From: Flavobacteriaceae bacterium
GTDB lineage: Bacteria > Bacteroidota > Bacteroidia > Flavobacteriales > Flavobacteriaceae
Direction of reading: 5' to 3'
Length of the DNA stretch: 64,000 nt
NCBI GenBank assembly: GCA_013003555.1
Contig: JABDIV010000090.1
Location: forward strand, 169,356-233,355
Below are positions 39,764 to 47,792 of the stretch, one piece after another. Within the stretch, counting starts at the first letter, position 1. The number at the start of each line of letters is the position of its first letter. The notes under the pieces were generated by a model that saw nothing but the letters and a program-made list of their open reading frames with translations, did not search any database and was not told where the DNA came from. Made by a program: the position numbers and the translations under genes.

Positions 39764-40446
39764 TAAAACTGATTTATAAGCCTTTCTTTTAAAGTTTTCA
39801 TGCCGATTGTTGCCGGTTCGGCGACAACTTCAATTTGTGAATTACTGTTTATGGCAGGCTTCGGATCGATATAGAAAATTGGAACATGTGATGCGACATA
39901 ATGCATCAAACTCGCGGCCGGATATACCTGCAATGATGTACCAACGATCAAGAGTAGATCGGCTTGCTCGCACAATGTCATGGCCTTTGGAATTAGAGGT
40001 ACAGCCTCTCCAAACCAAACGATATGCGGACGCAGCTGATAGCCACGCTGGCAAAGATCACCCAGGATCAGATCCTTACGCCATTCCATTACATCAAACT
40101 CATCATAGGTACTTCTTACCTTGAATAACTCACCATGTAGGTGCATTACATTATGGCTACCAGCCCGTTCATGGAGATCATCAACATTTTGGGTAATGAT
40201 TTTAACATCAAACCATGACTGAAGTTCAGCTATATCACGATGGGCACTATTGGGTTCGGCCTGTTTCAACTGTCGGCGGCGTTGGTTGTAAAAGTCGAGA
40301 ACAAGTCCCGGATCTGCATGAAATCCTTCGGGAGACGCCACCTGCATAACGTCATGGCCTTCCCAAAGTCCATCAGCATCTCGAAACGTCTTTAACCCAC
40401 TTTCGGCACTTACTCCAGCTCCTGTTAATACAACAAGTTTTTTCAT
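39760..40446 (-). CDS. cobB: Sir2-type NAD-dependent protein deacylase, zinc-less
   Basis: A 228-residue class III-like sirtuin that removes acyl groups from lysines using NAD. The NAD site is LTGAGVSAESGLKTFRDADGLWE, catalytic His in LHGEL, with ITQNVDDLHERAG and VGTSLQVYPAASL. FYNQRRRQ supplies the Tyr and Arg that select succinyl/malonyl groups in class III enzymes. The four zinc-binding cysteines of most sirtuins are missing: the insert between LHGEL and RPHIVWFGE has a single Cys. From memory Bacteroidota members often lack them. Followed by an overlapping membrane-protein gene. Confidence 0.9.
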   Translation of the reverse strand: MKKLVVLTGAGVSAESGLKTFRDADGLWEGHDVMQVASPEGFHADPGLVLDFYNQRRRQLKQAEPNSAHRDIAELQSWFDVKIITQNVDDLHERAGSHNVMHLHGELFKVRSTYDEFDVMEWRKDLILGDLCQRGYQLRPHIVWFGEAVPLIPKAMTLCEQADLLLIVGTSLQVYPAASLMHYVASHVPIFYIDPKPAINSNSQIEVVAEPATIGMKTLKERLINQFY

Positions 40447-40529
40447 TGTATAAAGTTAGCTATTCCCGAACGAGACTCAAAGTGATTAAGTCGATCAAAT
40501 TGATTAATTTTCATGTATTCAAATGTTAT

Positions 40530-41186
40530 ATGGAAGATCTAAATTTACTGACCTATCTGGAATCCTTTCTTACCGAAAGGCGAAAAGCACGGTTTGAGAA
40601 GGTTCTTTCAAATCGAACGCGGCACTTTACAGTAGCGATAGAGGATGTGTTTCAATTGCACAATACAAGTGCGGTTTTGAGAAGCTGCGATATTTTTGGC
40701 ATTCAGGATGTTCATATAATCGAAGATAAATACAGTGATCGTATTGATGCAGAGATCGCAATGGGAGCTCAGAAATGGGTTGATTTAAAAAGACATCAAT
40801 CGGCCCAGGCCTGCCTGGATCATGTGCGCTCACAAGGATATCAGATAGTCGCTACAACGCCTCACAAAAAAAAATGTAGGCTTGAAGAATTTGACATCGG
40901 CCAACGCAGTTGTTTTTTCTTTGGCCGTGAAAAAGACGGCTTGTCTGATTTGATCATGGAACAAGCCGATTGTTTTTTAAGCATTCCTATGGTTGGGTTT
41001 ACCGAAAGCCTCAATATTTCGGTTTCAGCGGCCATTATCTTACAACATCTTACGGCCAAACTTCGGATGTCTGATGCTAACTGGGGCTTAACTGAACCGG
41101 AGATGTTCGAGCTGAGAATAGATTGGTGTAAAAAGACCATTAAAAGCATCGACCAAATTCTGGACCACTACTATCAGTCTCATTAA
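40530..41186 (+). CDS. trmH: tRNA/rRNA 2'-O-methyltransferase, TrmH-like (SPOUT)
   Basis: A 218-residue SPOUT methyltransferase close to TrmH, which methylates G18 of tRNA. Motif 1 is HNTSAVLRSCDIFGI (asparagine and catalytic arginine), motif 2 FFGREKDGLSD and motif 3 IPMVGFTESLNISVSAAI. The N-terminal YLESFLTERRKARFEKVLSNRT is typical for TrmH proper. The start at 40530 (MEDLNLL) is preferred to upstream in-frame starts from 40446, since the extra residues have no family counterpart. It is divergent from cobB. Confidence 0.9.
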   Translation: MEDLNLLTYLESFLTERRKARFEKVLSNRTRHFTVAIEDVFQLHNTSAVLRSCDIFGIQDVHIIEDKYSDRIDAEIAMGAQKWVDLKRHQSAQACLDHVRSQGYQIVATTPHKKKCRLEEFDIGQRSCFFFGREKDGLSDLIMEQADCFLSIPMVGFTESLNISVSAAIILQHLTAKLRMSDANWGLTEPEMFELRIDWCKKTIKSIDQILDHYYQSH

Positions 41187-41221
41187 TTTTGTAAATTTAA
41201 AAGGGCTAAACCATCACTTTT

Positions 41222-41641
41222 ATGAAAATCAGTTCATATTTAACGTTCAATGGGCAATGTGAGGCAGCGATGAATTTTTATAAGGACGTGTTCGGCGGTG
41301 CAATCACGGTGCTTTCGCGTTATAGCGATATGCCTGCTGAAGTTTGTGAGGTGTCTGAAGGTTTTAAAAACCATGTTATGCATTGTTCTTTGGAGATTGA
41401 TGGTCAGACTCTAATGGGTTCCGATACGCTTGAGCCCGACAAACTTATAAACGGGAACAATTATAACTTGAGCATAAATATAAATTCAGAAGAAGAAGCC
41501 CATGCAGTATTTAACAGTTTGAGTGACGGCGGCCAGAAGATTATGAAATTTGAGGATGCCTTTTGGGGTGGGAAATTCGGCATGCTGATCGATCGGTTTG
41601 GAATTCAGTGGATGATAACAAGTGAGCATAAACCCACTTAA
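41222..41641 (+). CDS. VOC-family protein (PhnB-like)
   Basis: A 139-residue vicinal-oxygen-chelate fold protein of the PhnB/3-demethylubiquinone-methyltransferase-like type. It begins KISSYLTFNGQCEAAMNFY and has MHCSLEIDGQTLMGSD and DAFWGGKFGMLIDRFGIQWMI, the usual pattern. Metal ligands are not obvious, as in most PhnB-like proteins, so its role is open (antibiotic or methylglyoxal binding have been proposed for relatives). It heads a run of small genes with SRPBCC and VOC folds. Confidence 0.87.
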   Translation: MKISSYLTFNGQCEAAMNFYKDVFGGAITVLSRYSDMPAEVCEVSEGFKNHVMHCSLEIDGQTLMGSDTLEPDKLINGNNYNLSININSEEEAHAVFNSLSDGGQKIMKFEDAFWGGKFGMLIDRFGIQWMITSEHKPT

Positions 41642-41965
41642 ATGTATGCGGAATTAAACAGACATATAGAATTTCGGTTTGATGATCGTTTTTAAATAGA
41701 AATGAAAGTGGTTGAAACCGTGAATAATCCCAAAATTCAATGGCTTTGTGTACAGGCTGAGCCTGACTGGATTGGAACGATTCTGACCTTTGAGATAAGC
41801 CCGACCGAAGATAAAACCCTGCTTCGCTTCAATCATGATAAATGGCCTACCCATGGGGATTTTTTCGCCCGTTGGAATTTCAGTTGGGCGAAGTATTTTG
41901 TAAGTCTTAGAGACTATGTAGACCGTGGCTTGGGACAGCCTTATGCACCCAACGAATCAAATTAA
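41642..41965 (+). pseudogene. Decayed AHSA1/SRPBCC-family gene with in-frame stop and lost N-terminus
   Basis: An open frame from the ATG at 41702 gives 87 residues that match only the C-terminal half of AHSA1-type SRPBCC proteins: MKVVETVNNPKIQWLCVQ, DWIGTILTFEIS, NFSWAKYFVSLRDYVDRGLG. Directly upstream and in the same frame, 41642-41692 encodes MYAELNRHIEFRFDDRF, whose last part matches the preceding strand of this family, but a TAA at 41693-41695 interrupts it. The first half of a normal 140-150-residue protein is absent because the VOC gene ends at 41641. A short peptide from 41702 might still be made. Confidence 0.7.
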
Positions 41966-41970
41966 AGAAC

Positions 41971-42498
41971 ATGACATTTGTTTATATTTTATTAGTCATT
42001 TTAGCAATTATATTAGTCCTCAGTTTTGTTGCTCCAAAGGCTTATGATGTTAGTCGATCGATCATTATCGAAAAACCTGTTGGTGTTGTATTTAACTATT
42101 TAAAATTCACAAGGAACCAGGATGACTGGTCCCCCTGGAAGAAAAAAGATCCCGATATGCATCAGGAATTCGAAGGAACAGACGGGACCGTTGGATTTAT
42201 CTCAAAATGGAAGGGAAATAAGGATGTCGGTGAAGGAGAGCAAGAACTTAAACATCTCGTCGAAAACGAAAGTATTCTTAGCGAGCTTCGGTTTTTTAAG
42301 CCCTGGAAATCGCAATCGGACGGTTATTTCAGATTGGTAGATATCGATGGCCGGTCTACAAAGGTAGTCTGGGGATTCTCCGGTCGAAACAAGTTCCCGA
42401 TAAACATTTTTATGCTCTTTTTCAATATGGAGAAGGCTGTTAGTAAAGACTTCAATGAAGGTCTGGCCAGTTTAAAACAAAAACTCGAACACAATTAA
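41971..42498 (+). CDS. SRPBCC (START-like) family protein with N-terminal membrane anchor
   Basis: A 175-residue protein: membrane helix FVYILLVILAIILVLSFVA, then a START-like/polyketide-cyclase domain (SRSIIIEKPVGVVFNYLKF, DDWSPWKKKDPDMHQEFEGTDG, SKWKGNKDVGEGEQELK). This membrane-anchored form is common in Bacteroidota and binds an unknown hydrophobic ligand. It starts five bases after the decayed AHSA1 gene and is followed two bases later by a VOC gene, so all are likely on one transcript. Confidence 0.87.
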   Translation: MTFVYILLVILAIILVLSFVAPKAYDVSRSIIIEKPVGVVFNYLKFTRNQDDWSPWKKKDPDMHQEFEGTDGTVGFISKWKGNKDVGEGEQELKHLVENESILSELRFFKPWKSQSDGYFRLVDIDGRSTKVVWGFSGRNKFPINIFMLFFNMEKAVSKDFNEGLASLKQKLEHN

Positions 42499-42500
42499 TT

Positions 42501-42878
42501 ATGGATCATAATATGGTAGGCTGGTTTGAAATTCCGGTCAAGGATATGGAGCGCGCTAAAAGCTTTTATGACCAAGTCTTTAAAATTGCTATTCAGGTTC
42601 AGGATTTTAATGGTGTTCTTATGGGCTGGTTTCCATATGCCGAAGGAAAAAAAGGAGCGCCTGGATCTTTGATCAAGCACGAAGCTTATATACCGAGTAA
42701 TTCTGACGGGGTCCTCGTTTATTTCTCTTCACATGATGTGGAAAACGAGATTAACCGGGTAGAAGAGGCCGGTGGGAAGGTTTTACAATCCAAGACCCAG
42801 ATTTCTCCCGATGTGGGTTATATGGCGTTATTTATTGATTCTGAAGGTAACCGAATGGCTCTGCATTCTCGGAAATAA
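42501..42878 (+). CDS. VOC-family protein (glyoxalase-like)
   Basis: A 125-residue vicinal-oxygen-chelate protein. MVGWFEIPVKDMERAKSFYDQVF and the second-half VLVYFSSHDVENEINRVEEAGGKVL / GYMALFIDSEGNRMALHS show the paired beta-alpha-beta-beta-beta units. It is unlike the PhnB-type protein upstream. No certain metal ligands; function unknown. It ends the small cluster and converges with a surface-protein gene two bases further on. Confidence 0.87.
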   Translation: MDHNMVGWFEIPVKDMERAKSFYDQVFKIAIQVQDFNGVLMGWFPYAEGKKGAPGSLIKHEAYIPSNSDGVLVYFSSHDVENEINRVEEAGGKVLQSKTQISPDVGYMALFIDSEGNRMALHSRK

Positions 42879-42879
42879 A

Positions 42880-43659
42880 CTACAAACGATTCTTATTTCT
42901 GCTTAAAACTTTGTATTCCTCATAGCACTCACTTATGGCGTCAAGGATTTGCAAATCGTTAGCGGTACGCATGAACTCTTTAGAATAATTACATTCGCTC
43001 ACGATCAGATCTAGATCAACGCGGTCAACCTGCAACAAGGCCATGAGCATCTCACGATCGAAGCGGGTTGCAAGGATATTTCTGATCTCATCATCCCGTT
43101 TCATTTTTCGTAATTTGCGAAGTTCATTGGGTTTTTTTCCAAACATTTTATGCAAAAAGTCTGCGGGATTAAACAATGCTCCCAAAACCTTATTAACCGC
43201 TCCGGGTGATCGTGTGCCACCTTCATATCCAGTGGTAGGCAGGCCTGAAATACTATAGCGAACCGTTCTGTTTAGAGGAACTTGCTTAATATCCACTTCG
43301 AGATAACCTGTGAGTTTTAACTGGTTGATAACCACCTCTTCAAGCGCCAGGGCTAATTCGGTCATTTCTATGGTAGTCTTATTCTGGTATTTAATCCAGT
43401 CGTTCGTCACCCGAACTTTAATAGATTTATAACCCAGATAAGAAAGATGAAGGGTGTCGTTGGCCTGAGCCCGAATCTTGAATTCCCCATCTTTGTTTGT
43501 AGCTGTTCCTAAAACCTGATTCAGGTTTACGATATTAACATTTTCAAGTGCTGTATCAGTTCCGGCTCGAATTATTCGACCGCTTACGGCAGTATCTTCC
43601 TGGGCCATACTAATATGAGCCATAAAACACAGTGCGATCAGGACAAGCAATTTTTTCAT
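42880..43659 (-). CDS. Exported CarboxypepD-regulatory-like domain protein
   Basis: A 259-residue exported protein: signal peptide MKKLLVLIALCFMAHISMAQ, then one carboxypeptidase-regulatory-like domain of about 85 residues (VSGRIIRAGTDTALENVNIV, NKDGEFKIRAQANDTLHLSYLGYK, ALALEEVVI). That domain is normally the plug-side extension of SusC/TonB receptors, but here a short basic helical C-terminal part follows in place of a barrel. The protein is thus a soluble periplasmic or surface protein of unknown role. Confidence 0.8.
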   Translation of the reverse strand: MKKLLVLIALCFMAHISMAQEDTAVSGRIIRAGTDTALENVNIVNLNQVLGTATNKDGEFKIRAQANDTLHLSYLGYKSIKVRVTNDWIKYQNKTTIEMTELALALEEVVINQLKLTGYLEVDIKQVPLNRTVRYSISGLPTTGYEGGTRSPGAVNKVLGALFNPADFLHKMFGKKPNELRKLRKMKRDDEIRNILATRFDREMLMALLQVDRVDLDLIVSECNYSKEFMRTANDLQILDAISECYEEYKVLSRNKNRL

Positions 43660-43744
43660 TAAACCGGTAATTATTCAAAAATACTAAAGAAATGCTACAA
43701 ATGCTGAAATAGATTTAATTTTTGACTAAATATTAACAAGAGAT

Positions 43745-45478
43745 CTATCGACGTCTTGAACGTCGCATTTTTGAAGTAGCCCTGTCTGTTCTTCCTTTTT
43801 TGTCTCTTGATCGTTTGGTTGATCGCGATCCATTTTTCTTACCCTTAAAGGGTCTTGACTTACGTCCTCTGTCACGTCTGCGGCTTGGTTGGTCGCTTTC
43901 TTCAATTTTGACCAGTCGGCCGTTAAAATTAAAGTTATTGAACACTTCAAAGACCCGCTGAGCTTTATCAGAGTCGGTATTAAAAAAGGAGAAACTGCTT
44001 TTTACATCAACCTTATACAATTCGTCTTTTTTTAACTGAAGCGTTTCCCTTAAGAAATCTTTTAAGGACATCCAGTCAAAACCATCTTTATGACCCAGGC
44101 TGATAAAATAACGGGTAGAATCGGCTGAATATGATTTCGCCAATGATGAGGTACTATCGACATTCAGATCCTTCGATTTCTTATAATACGTGAAGAAACG
44201 ATCAAACTCTGCCGTAAACACCTTTTTTATCAGCTCTTCCTTTGAAGTGTCTTCAAAAAGCGCATGAATTTCCTCGAGGTAGGTATCTATCTCATGGTTA
44301 ACATCGGTTTCATGAATCTTATTGGCCAAGGACATCAATTGAACTTCACATATTTCAATGCTGTCGGGTATGTCTTTTCTTTCGAACGTTTTTTGGATCT
44401 TTTGTTCAATCCCTTTAATGCGTCTTAGTTCACTTTTAGATAAAATGACTATGGAAACGCCCGATTTACCCGCTCGGCCGGTACGACCACTGCGATGGGT
44501 ATAAACTTCGATCTCATCCGGAAGCTGGTAATGTATTACATGCGTGATATCTTCAACATCAATACCGCGTGCCGCGACATCTGTAGCGACAAGCATCTGG
44601 ATCTGTTTGTTCCTGAATGCTTTCATAACAAGGTCGCGCTGATTCTGACTAAGATCACCATGCAGTGCACCAGCATTATAGCCATCTTCGATAAGGCGTT
44701 CCGCAATTTTTTGTGTGTCTCGTTTGGTCCTGCAAAAAATTACCGAGAAGATATCTGGATTAAAATCGGCAAGACGCTTTAATGCCAAATAACGATCCCT
44801 GGCATTGACGAGATAATATTCATGGCTGACATTCACGGCACCCTGATTTTTCGAACCAACAGTGATCTCAACAGGCTGATGCATGAATTTTTTAGCGATG
44901 ACAGCTACTTCTTTTGGCATGGTCGCAGAAAATAACCAGGTACTTTTTTCTTCAGGTGTATTTGAAAGAATGCTTGTTATGTCCTCATAAAAGCCCATAT
45001 TCAGCATTTCATCGGCCTCATCAAGAACCGCATATTCGATTTTCGAAATATCGATGAGCCGTCTTCCAATCATATCCTTGAGTCGGCCGGGCGTGGCAAC
45101 CACGATTTGAGAGCCTTTTTTGATCTGTCTGGCTTGATCGGTGATACTTGCCCCACCATAAATAGCCGTGACATTTAAGCCTTTGAAAAACTTACCGTAT
45201 AATTTTAATTCGTTAGTGATCTGCAGGCATAATTCCCTGGTAGGAGACAGGATAAGACCTTGTGTCGTTCGACTGTCGATATTGATCTGCTCGATCATGG
45301 GAAAGCCGAATGCTGCTGTTTTACCTGTTCCGGTTTGCGCCAAGGCCACGAGGTCATGGTCGTGTTGGAACAAGACGGGAATTGCTTTTTGTTGAATTTC
45401 TGTAGGCGACGTAAAGCCGAGTTCATCAATGGCCTGGATGCTTCGAGCCTCCAAACCAAGATCCTGGAATGTGGTCAT
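43745..45478 (-). CDS. DEAD-box RNA helicase with DbpA-like C-terminal domain
   Basis: A 577-residue ATP-dependent RNA helicase of the DeaD/CsdA/DbpA group. Conserved motifs: Q motif (FTSPTEIQQKAIP), motif I AQTGTGKTAAF, Ia PTRELCLQ, II LDEADEMLNMGF, III SATMP, V ATDVAARGID and VI HRSGRTGRAG. After residue 440 comes an RNA-binding domain like that of DbpA (TRYFISLGHKDGFDWMSLKDFLRE) and an arginine/lysine-rich tail ending KMRRSRRR. Likely works in ribosome assembly and cold adaptation. It has an unusually long leader with hairpins, which suggests control at the RNA level. Confidence 0.94.
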   Translation of the reverse strand: MTTFQDLGLEARSIQAIDELGFTSPTEIQQKAIPVLFQHDHDLVALAQTGTGKTAAFGFPMIEQINIDSRTTQGLILSPTRELCLQITNELKLYGKFFKGLNVTAIYGGASITDQARQIKKGSQIVVATPGRLKDMIGRRLIDISKIEYAVLDEADEMLNMGFYEDITSILSNTPEEKSTWLFSATMPKEVAVIAKKFMHQPVEITVGSKNQGAVNVSHEYYLVNARDRYLALKRLADFNPDIFSVIFCRTKRDTQKIAERLIEDGYNAGALHGDLSQNQRDLVMKAFRNKQIQMLVATDVAARGIDVEDITHVIHYQLPDEIEVYTHRSGRTGRAGKSGVSIVILSKSELRRIKGIEQKIQKTFERKDIPDSIEICEVQLMSLANKIHETDVNHEIDTYLEEIHALFEDTSKEELIKKVFTAEFDRFFTYYKKSKDLNVDSTSSLAKSYSADSTRYFISLGHKDGFDWMSLKDFLRETLQLKKDELYKVDVKSSFSFFNTDSDKAQRVFEVFNNFNFNGRLVKIEESDQPSRRRDRGRKSRPFKGKKNGSRSTKRSRDKKGRTDRATSKMRRSRRR

Positions 45479-45618
45479 TCTAAATGTTGTATACCGATTT
45501 CATTATAAAGTGTCACTTTAGAAGCGAATCGACATACATAACCTAAACTTCCTGTAACACGTCCTCACCCTGAGGAAAAGAGTCTGAAAATGAACCTTTG
45601 ACTCTGGCGGCAAATATA
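45479..45618 (-). promoter_or_regulatory. Long structured leader and -7 box of the DEAD-box helicase gene
   Basis: TATATTTG on the minus strand (45618-45611) is an exact -7 box, giving a leader of about 125 nt. The leader has a hairpin CCTCA/TGAGG (45563-45575) and a near-perfect palindrome TAAAGTG-T-CACTTTA (45506-45520) about 30 bases before the ATG. No TTG at -33 distance. The box lies next to the rdgB stop codon. Confidence 0.5.
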
Positions 45619-45621
45619 GGT

Positions 45622-46215
45622 TTATTTATTTGATGTTGATGATAATCGATTCATGAAATCAATTAATTGGTTAACGGCCAATGCCCGATGACTAATTCTG
45701 TTCTTTTCAATCGAGTCCATTTGGCCAAAAGTTTTTCGGTGACCTTCAGGTTTAAATATGGGATCATACCCAAAACCATGCTCTCCCATTTTCTTTTTAG
45801 TAATACTGCCTTTGCAAATCCCGGTAAAGCATTGCAATCGCTCATCTATAAAAAGTGCAATGACTGTTTTAAAACGAGCATTCCGGTTTGAATTATTATT
45901 TAAGGCCTGAAGTAACTTATTCATATTGTCTTCAGCACTACAGGCTTCACCAGCATAACGGGCAGAATATACACCGGGTTCACCGTTAAGTGCATCGACT
46001 TCAAGGCCGGTGTCGTCGGCAAAACAATTATAGCCGTAATTTTTAAAGACATAGGTAGCCTTTTGAATGGCATTACCTTCAATGGTTGGTTGGCTTTCCT
46101 CCAGCACTTCATGGCATCCGATATCGGAAAGGCTCAAAATCCGGATGCCGTCCGGCATCAGGGCCTGAACTTCAGCAATCTTATTTTTATTTTGTGTCGC
46201 GAATACCAGTTCCAT
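45622..46215 (-). CDS. rdgB: Non-canonical purine NTP pyrophosphatase
   Basis: A 197-residue Ham1/RdgB enzyme that hydrolyses dITP, XTP and similar nucleotides to keep them out of DNA. Conserved parts: LVFATQNKNKIAEVQALM (substrate loop), GNAIQKATYVFKNYGYNCFADDTGLEVDAL with the catalytic Asp, GVYSARYAG, and MGEHGFGYDPIFKPEGH plus SHRALAVN near the end. It lies upstream of the helicase gene on the same strand, but the helicase has its own promoter. Confidence 0.95.
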   Translation of the reverse strand: MELVFATQNKNKIAEVQALMPDGIRILSLSDIGCHEVLEESQPTIEGNAIQKATYVFKNYGYNCFADDTGLEVDALNGEPGVYSARYAGEACSAEDNMNKLLQALNNNSNRNARFKTVIALFIDERLQCFTGICKGSITKKKMGEHGFGYDPIFKPEGHRKTFGQMDSIEKNRISHRALAVNQLIDFMNRLSSTSNK

Positions 46216-46335
46216 AACTTAAGGCCTAAAGGTAATGTGAACTTGATAAGTTTTTGAAATTTCATGATATAAATCAGCAATTTTGTATCAAAAGCCGTTT
46301 ATATTTATAATTGAGAAATAGATAATCTTTATACT

Positions 46336-46635
46336 ATGACAATAAACATTGAATATGTTCGAATGGACAAAAGTGAGGCATTGAATGAATATACATCAAA
46401 GAAACTTGAGAAAATAGGCAGGAAGTATGAATGGGTAATTGGAACGCATGTACGATTTGAACATGAACATGACCCGAAGCGAAATGGATGTATTTGTAAA
46501 ATGGAATTGAGTCTTCCCGGTCCGCGTATATTCGCAACCTCCAATGAAAAGAACTATGAAATGGCAGTGAAAGAGACCATTAAGGAATTGGTAAAGCAAT
46601 TAGACAAACGCAAGCAAATTTTTAAAGCCCACTAA
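46336..46635 (+). CDS. raiA: Ribosome hibernation-promoting factor, short HPF/YfiA type
   Basis: A 99-residue protein of the HPF/RaiA family that binds the 30S subunit and silences ribosomes in stationary phase. It shows the beta-alpha-beta-beta-beta-alpha fold (TINIEYVRMDKSEALNEYTS, KLEKIGRKYEWVIGTHVRFE, FATSNEKNYEMAVKETIKELVKQL). Its length marks the short form without the C-terminal dimerisation domain of long HPF. Transcribed alone with strong terminator downstream. Confidence 0.92.
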   Translation: MTINIEYVRMDKSEALNEYTSKKLEKIGRKYEWVIGTHVRFEHEHDPKRNGCICKMELSLPGPRIFATSNEKNYEMAVKETIKELVKQLDKRKQIFKAH

Positions 46636-46673
46636 CGGGTTTTTGATATTAATTGAATTAGTTGATTACATTT

Positions 46674-46702
46674 AAAAAGGGGCATTTGCCCCTTTTTATT
46701 TT
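46674..46702 (+). terminator. Intrinsic terminator of raiA
   Basis: AAAAAGGGGC pairs with GCCCCTTTTT around ATTT, then more T. A weaker hairpin AAAGCCC/GGGTTTT (46624-46643) overlaps the raiA stop codon and may act as a first terminator. Confidence 0.92.
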
Positions 46703-46775
46703 TCGAAAAAACCAATGATCTAAAAGAGGATCAAGGGGTTTACTTTACTGTTATTCGATTTAATATCGGTCACCA

Positions 46776-47249
46776 TCATTGATGATGGTAAGGTTCTCCT
46801 CTTAGAATTGAAAGGGCGCGATAAAGCTGTTCTATGAAAAAAAGACGAACCATCTGATGAGAAAATGTCATCTCCGAAAGGGCCATGCATTCATTAGAAA
46901 AGTCATAGAGTTCATTTGAAAAGCCATAGGGTCCTCCAATAACAAAAACCAACCGTTTTGTCCCGCTGTTCATTTTCTTTTGAAGATATTTGGCAAATCC
47001 CACCGACGACCGCTGTTTTCCACGCTCATCAAGAAGTATCACAAAATCTGAAGTTTCGATCTGTTTCATTATAAGTTGAGCCTCATGCTCTTTTTGCTGA
47101 ATTTCGCTTAAGACTTTTCGATTCTTGAGATCGGGAATGATCACAAATTCAACTTTAACATATCGTTTCAACCGTTTAAGATAGTCCTCACTTAAGGTTC
47201 GAAGTTCCTTTTTGTCGGTCTTACCAACGGCTATTAGCTTAATGGTCAT
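46776..47249 (-). CDS. rlmH: 23S rRNA pseudouridine-1915 N3-methyltransferase RlmH
   Basis: A 157-residue SPOUT enzyme that methylates pseudouridine 1915 in helix 69 of 23S rRNA. The family ends and SAM-binding knot are plain: [15 protein letters not shown] at the start, [32 protein letters not shown] and [22 protein letters not shown] with the final GEPYHH. The ATG overlaps the stop codon of the DoxX-like gene (ATGA), so both are translated from one mRNA. Confidence 0.96.
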   Translation of the reverse strand: MTIKLIAVGKTDKKELRTLSEDYLKRLKRYVKVEFVIIPDLKNRKVLSEIQQKEHEAQLIMKQIETSDFVILLDERGKQRSSVGFAKYLQKKMNSGTKRLVFVIGGPYGFSNELYDFSNECMALSEMTFSHQMVRLFFIEQLYRALSILRGEPYHHQ

Positions 47250-47692
47250 TGCGGATTTGTTTTAAATATAACTTTTGCCAAATTCTTCAATCGATCAAGA
47301 TCCCAAAATAATAAATATAAATTGGCCAGTAACATCAGGCCGGCGATTATCGGGGTACCTTTAAATTCCATAGCCGTGACAATAACAAAAATATTTACGA
47401 TTATCGGAAAATAGAGCAGCGCTCCCAGGAAAGATGTGCGGGGGATTAATAACAAAGCAGCCGCAAGAAGTTGCATGCCGCCGAGAAAATTCCAATAAAA
47501 ACCGGTTCGGAAGAGTGCCTCAAAGAAAAAACCAACAGGTGATTCCAGGCTGAGGCTGGTAAATCGTTCACCAAGTAGCTTTTTTAAACCGGAAGGTAAA
47601 AAAGCCAGGGCCAATAAGATACGAACCGACCAGGTGAACCACTTAAATATCGGTCTGGAATGAATATAACTGTACAAAACATCTAAGGACAT
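47246..47692 (-). CDS. DoxX-like membrane protein
   Basis: A 148-residue membrane protein with four helices ([75 protein letters not shown]). The opening [15 protein letters not shown] and the central [15 protein letters not shown] fit the DoxX family, which is linked to quinone or thiol redox chemistry in other bacteria. It is translationally coupled to rlmH; no functional tie is known. Confidence 0.78.
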   Translation of the reverse strand: MSLDVLYSYIHSRPIFKWFTWSVRILLALAFLPSGLKKLLGERFTSLSLESPVGFFFEALFRTGFYWNFLGGMQLLAAALLLIPRTSFLGALLYFPIIVNIFVIVTAMEFKGTPIIAGLMLLANLYLLFWDLDRLKNLAKVIFKTNPQ

Positions 47693-47792
47693 GCGATATC
47701 GATTGGTTTTATTTAATGACGAGTTTCATATAGGATTTGTAACAGGCTCGGATTTATAAAATCAATTAGTATTTTAGCTTTAAATTAATAAA

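Noticed and set aside
46329..46599. Three overlapping minus-strand frames antisense to raiA
   Set aside because: They arise from the low-stop complementary strand of a conserved gene and have no recognisable domains.
47701..47760. A possible promoter TAGGATTTG before nadC
   Set aside because: The spacing between TA and TTTG is three bases, not two, so it does not match the consensus.
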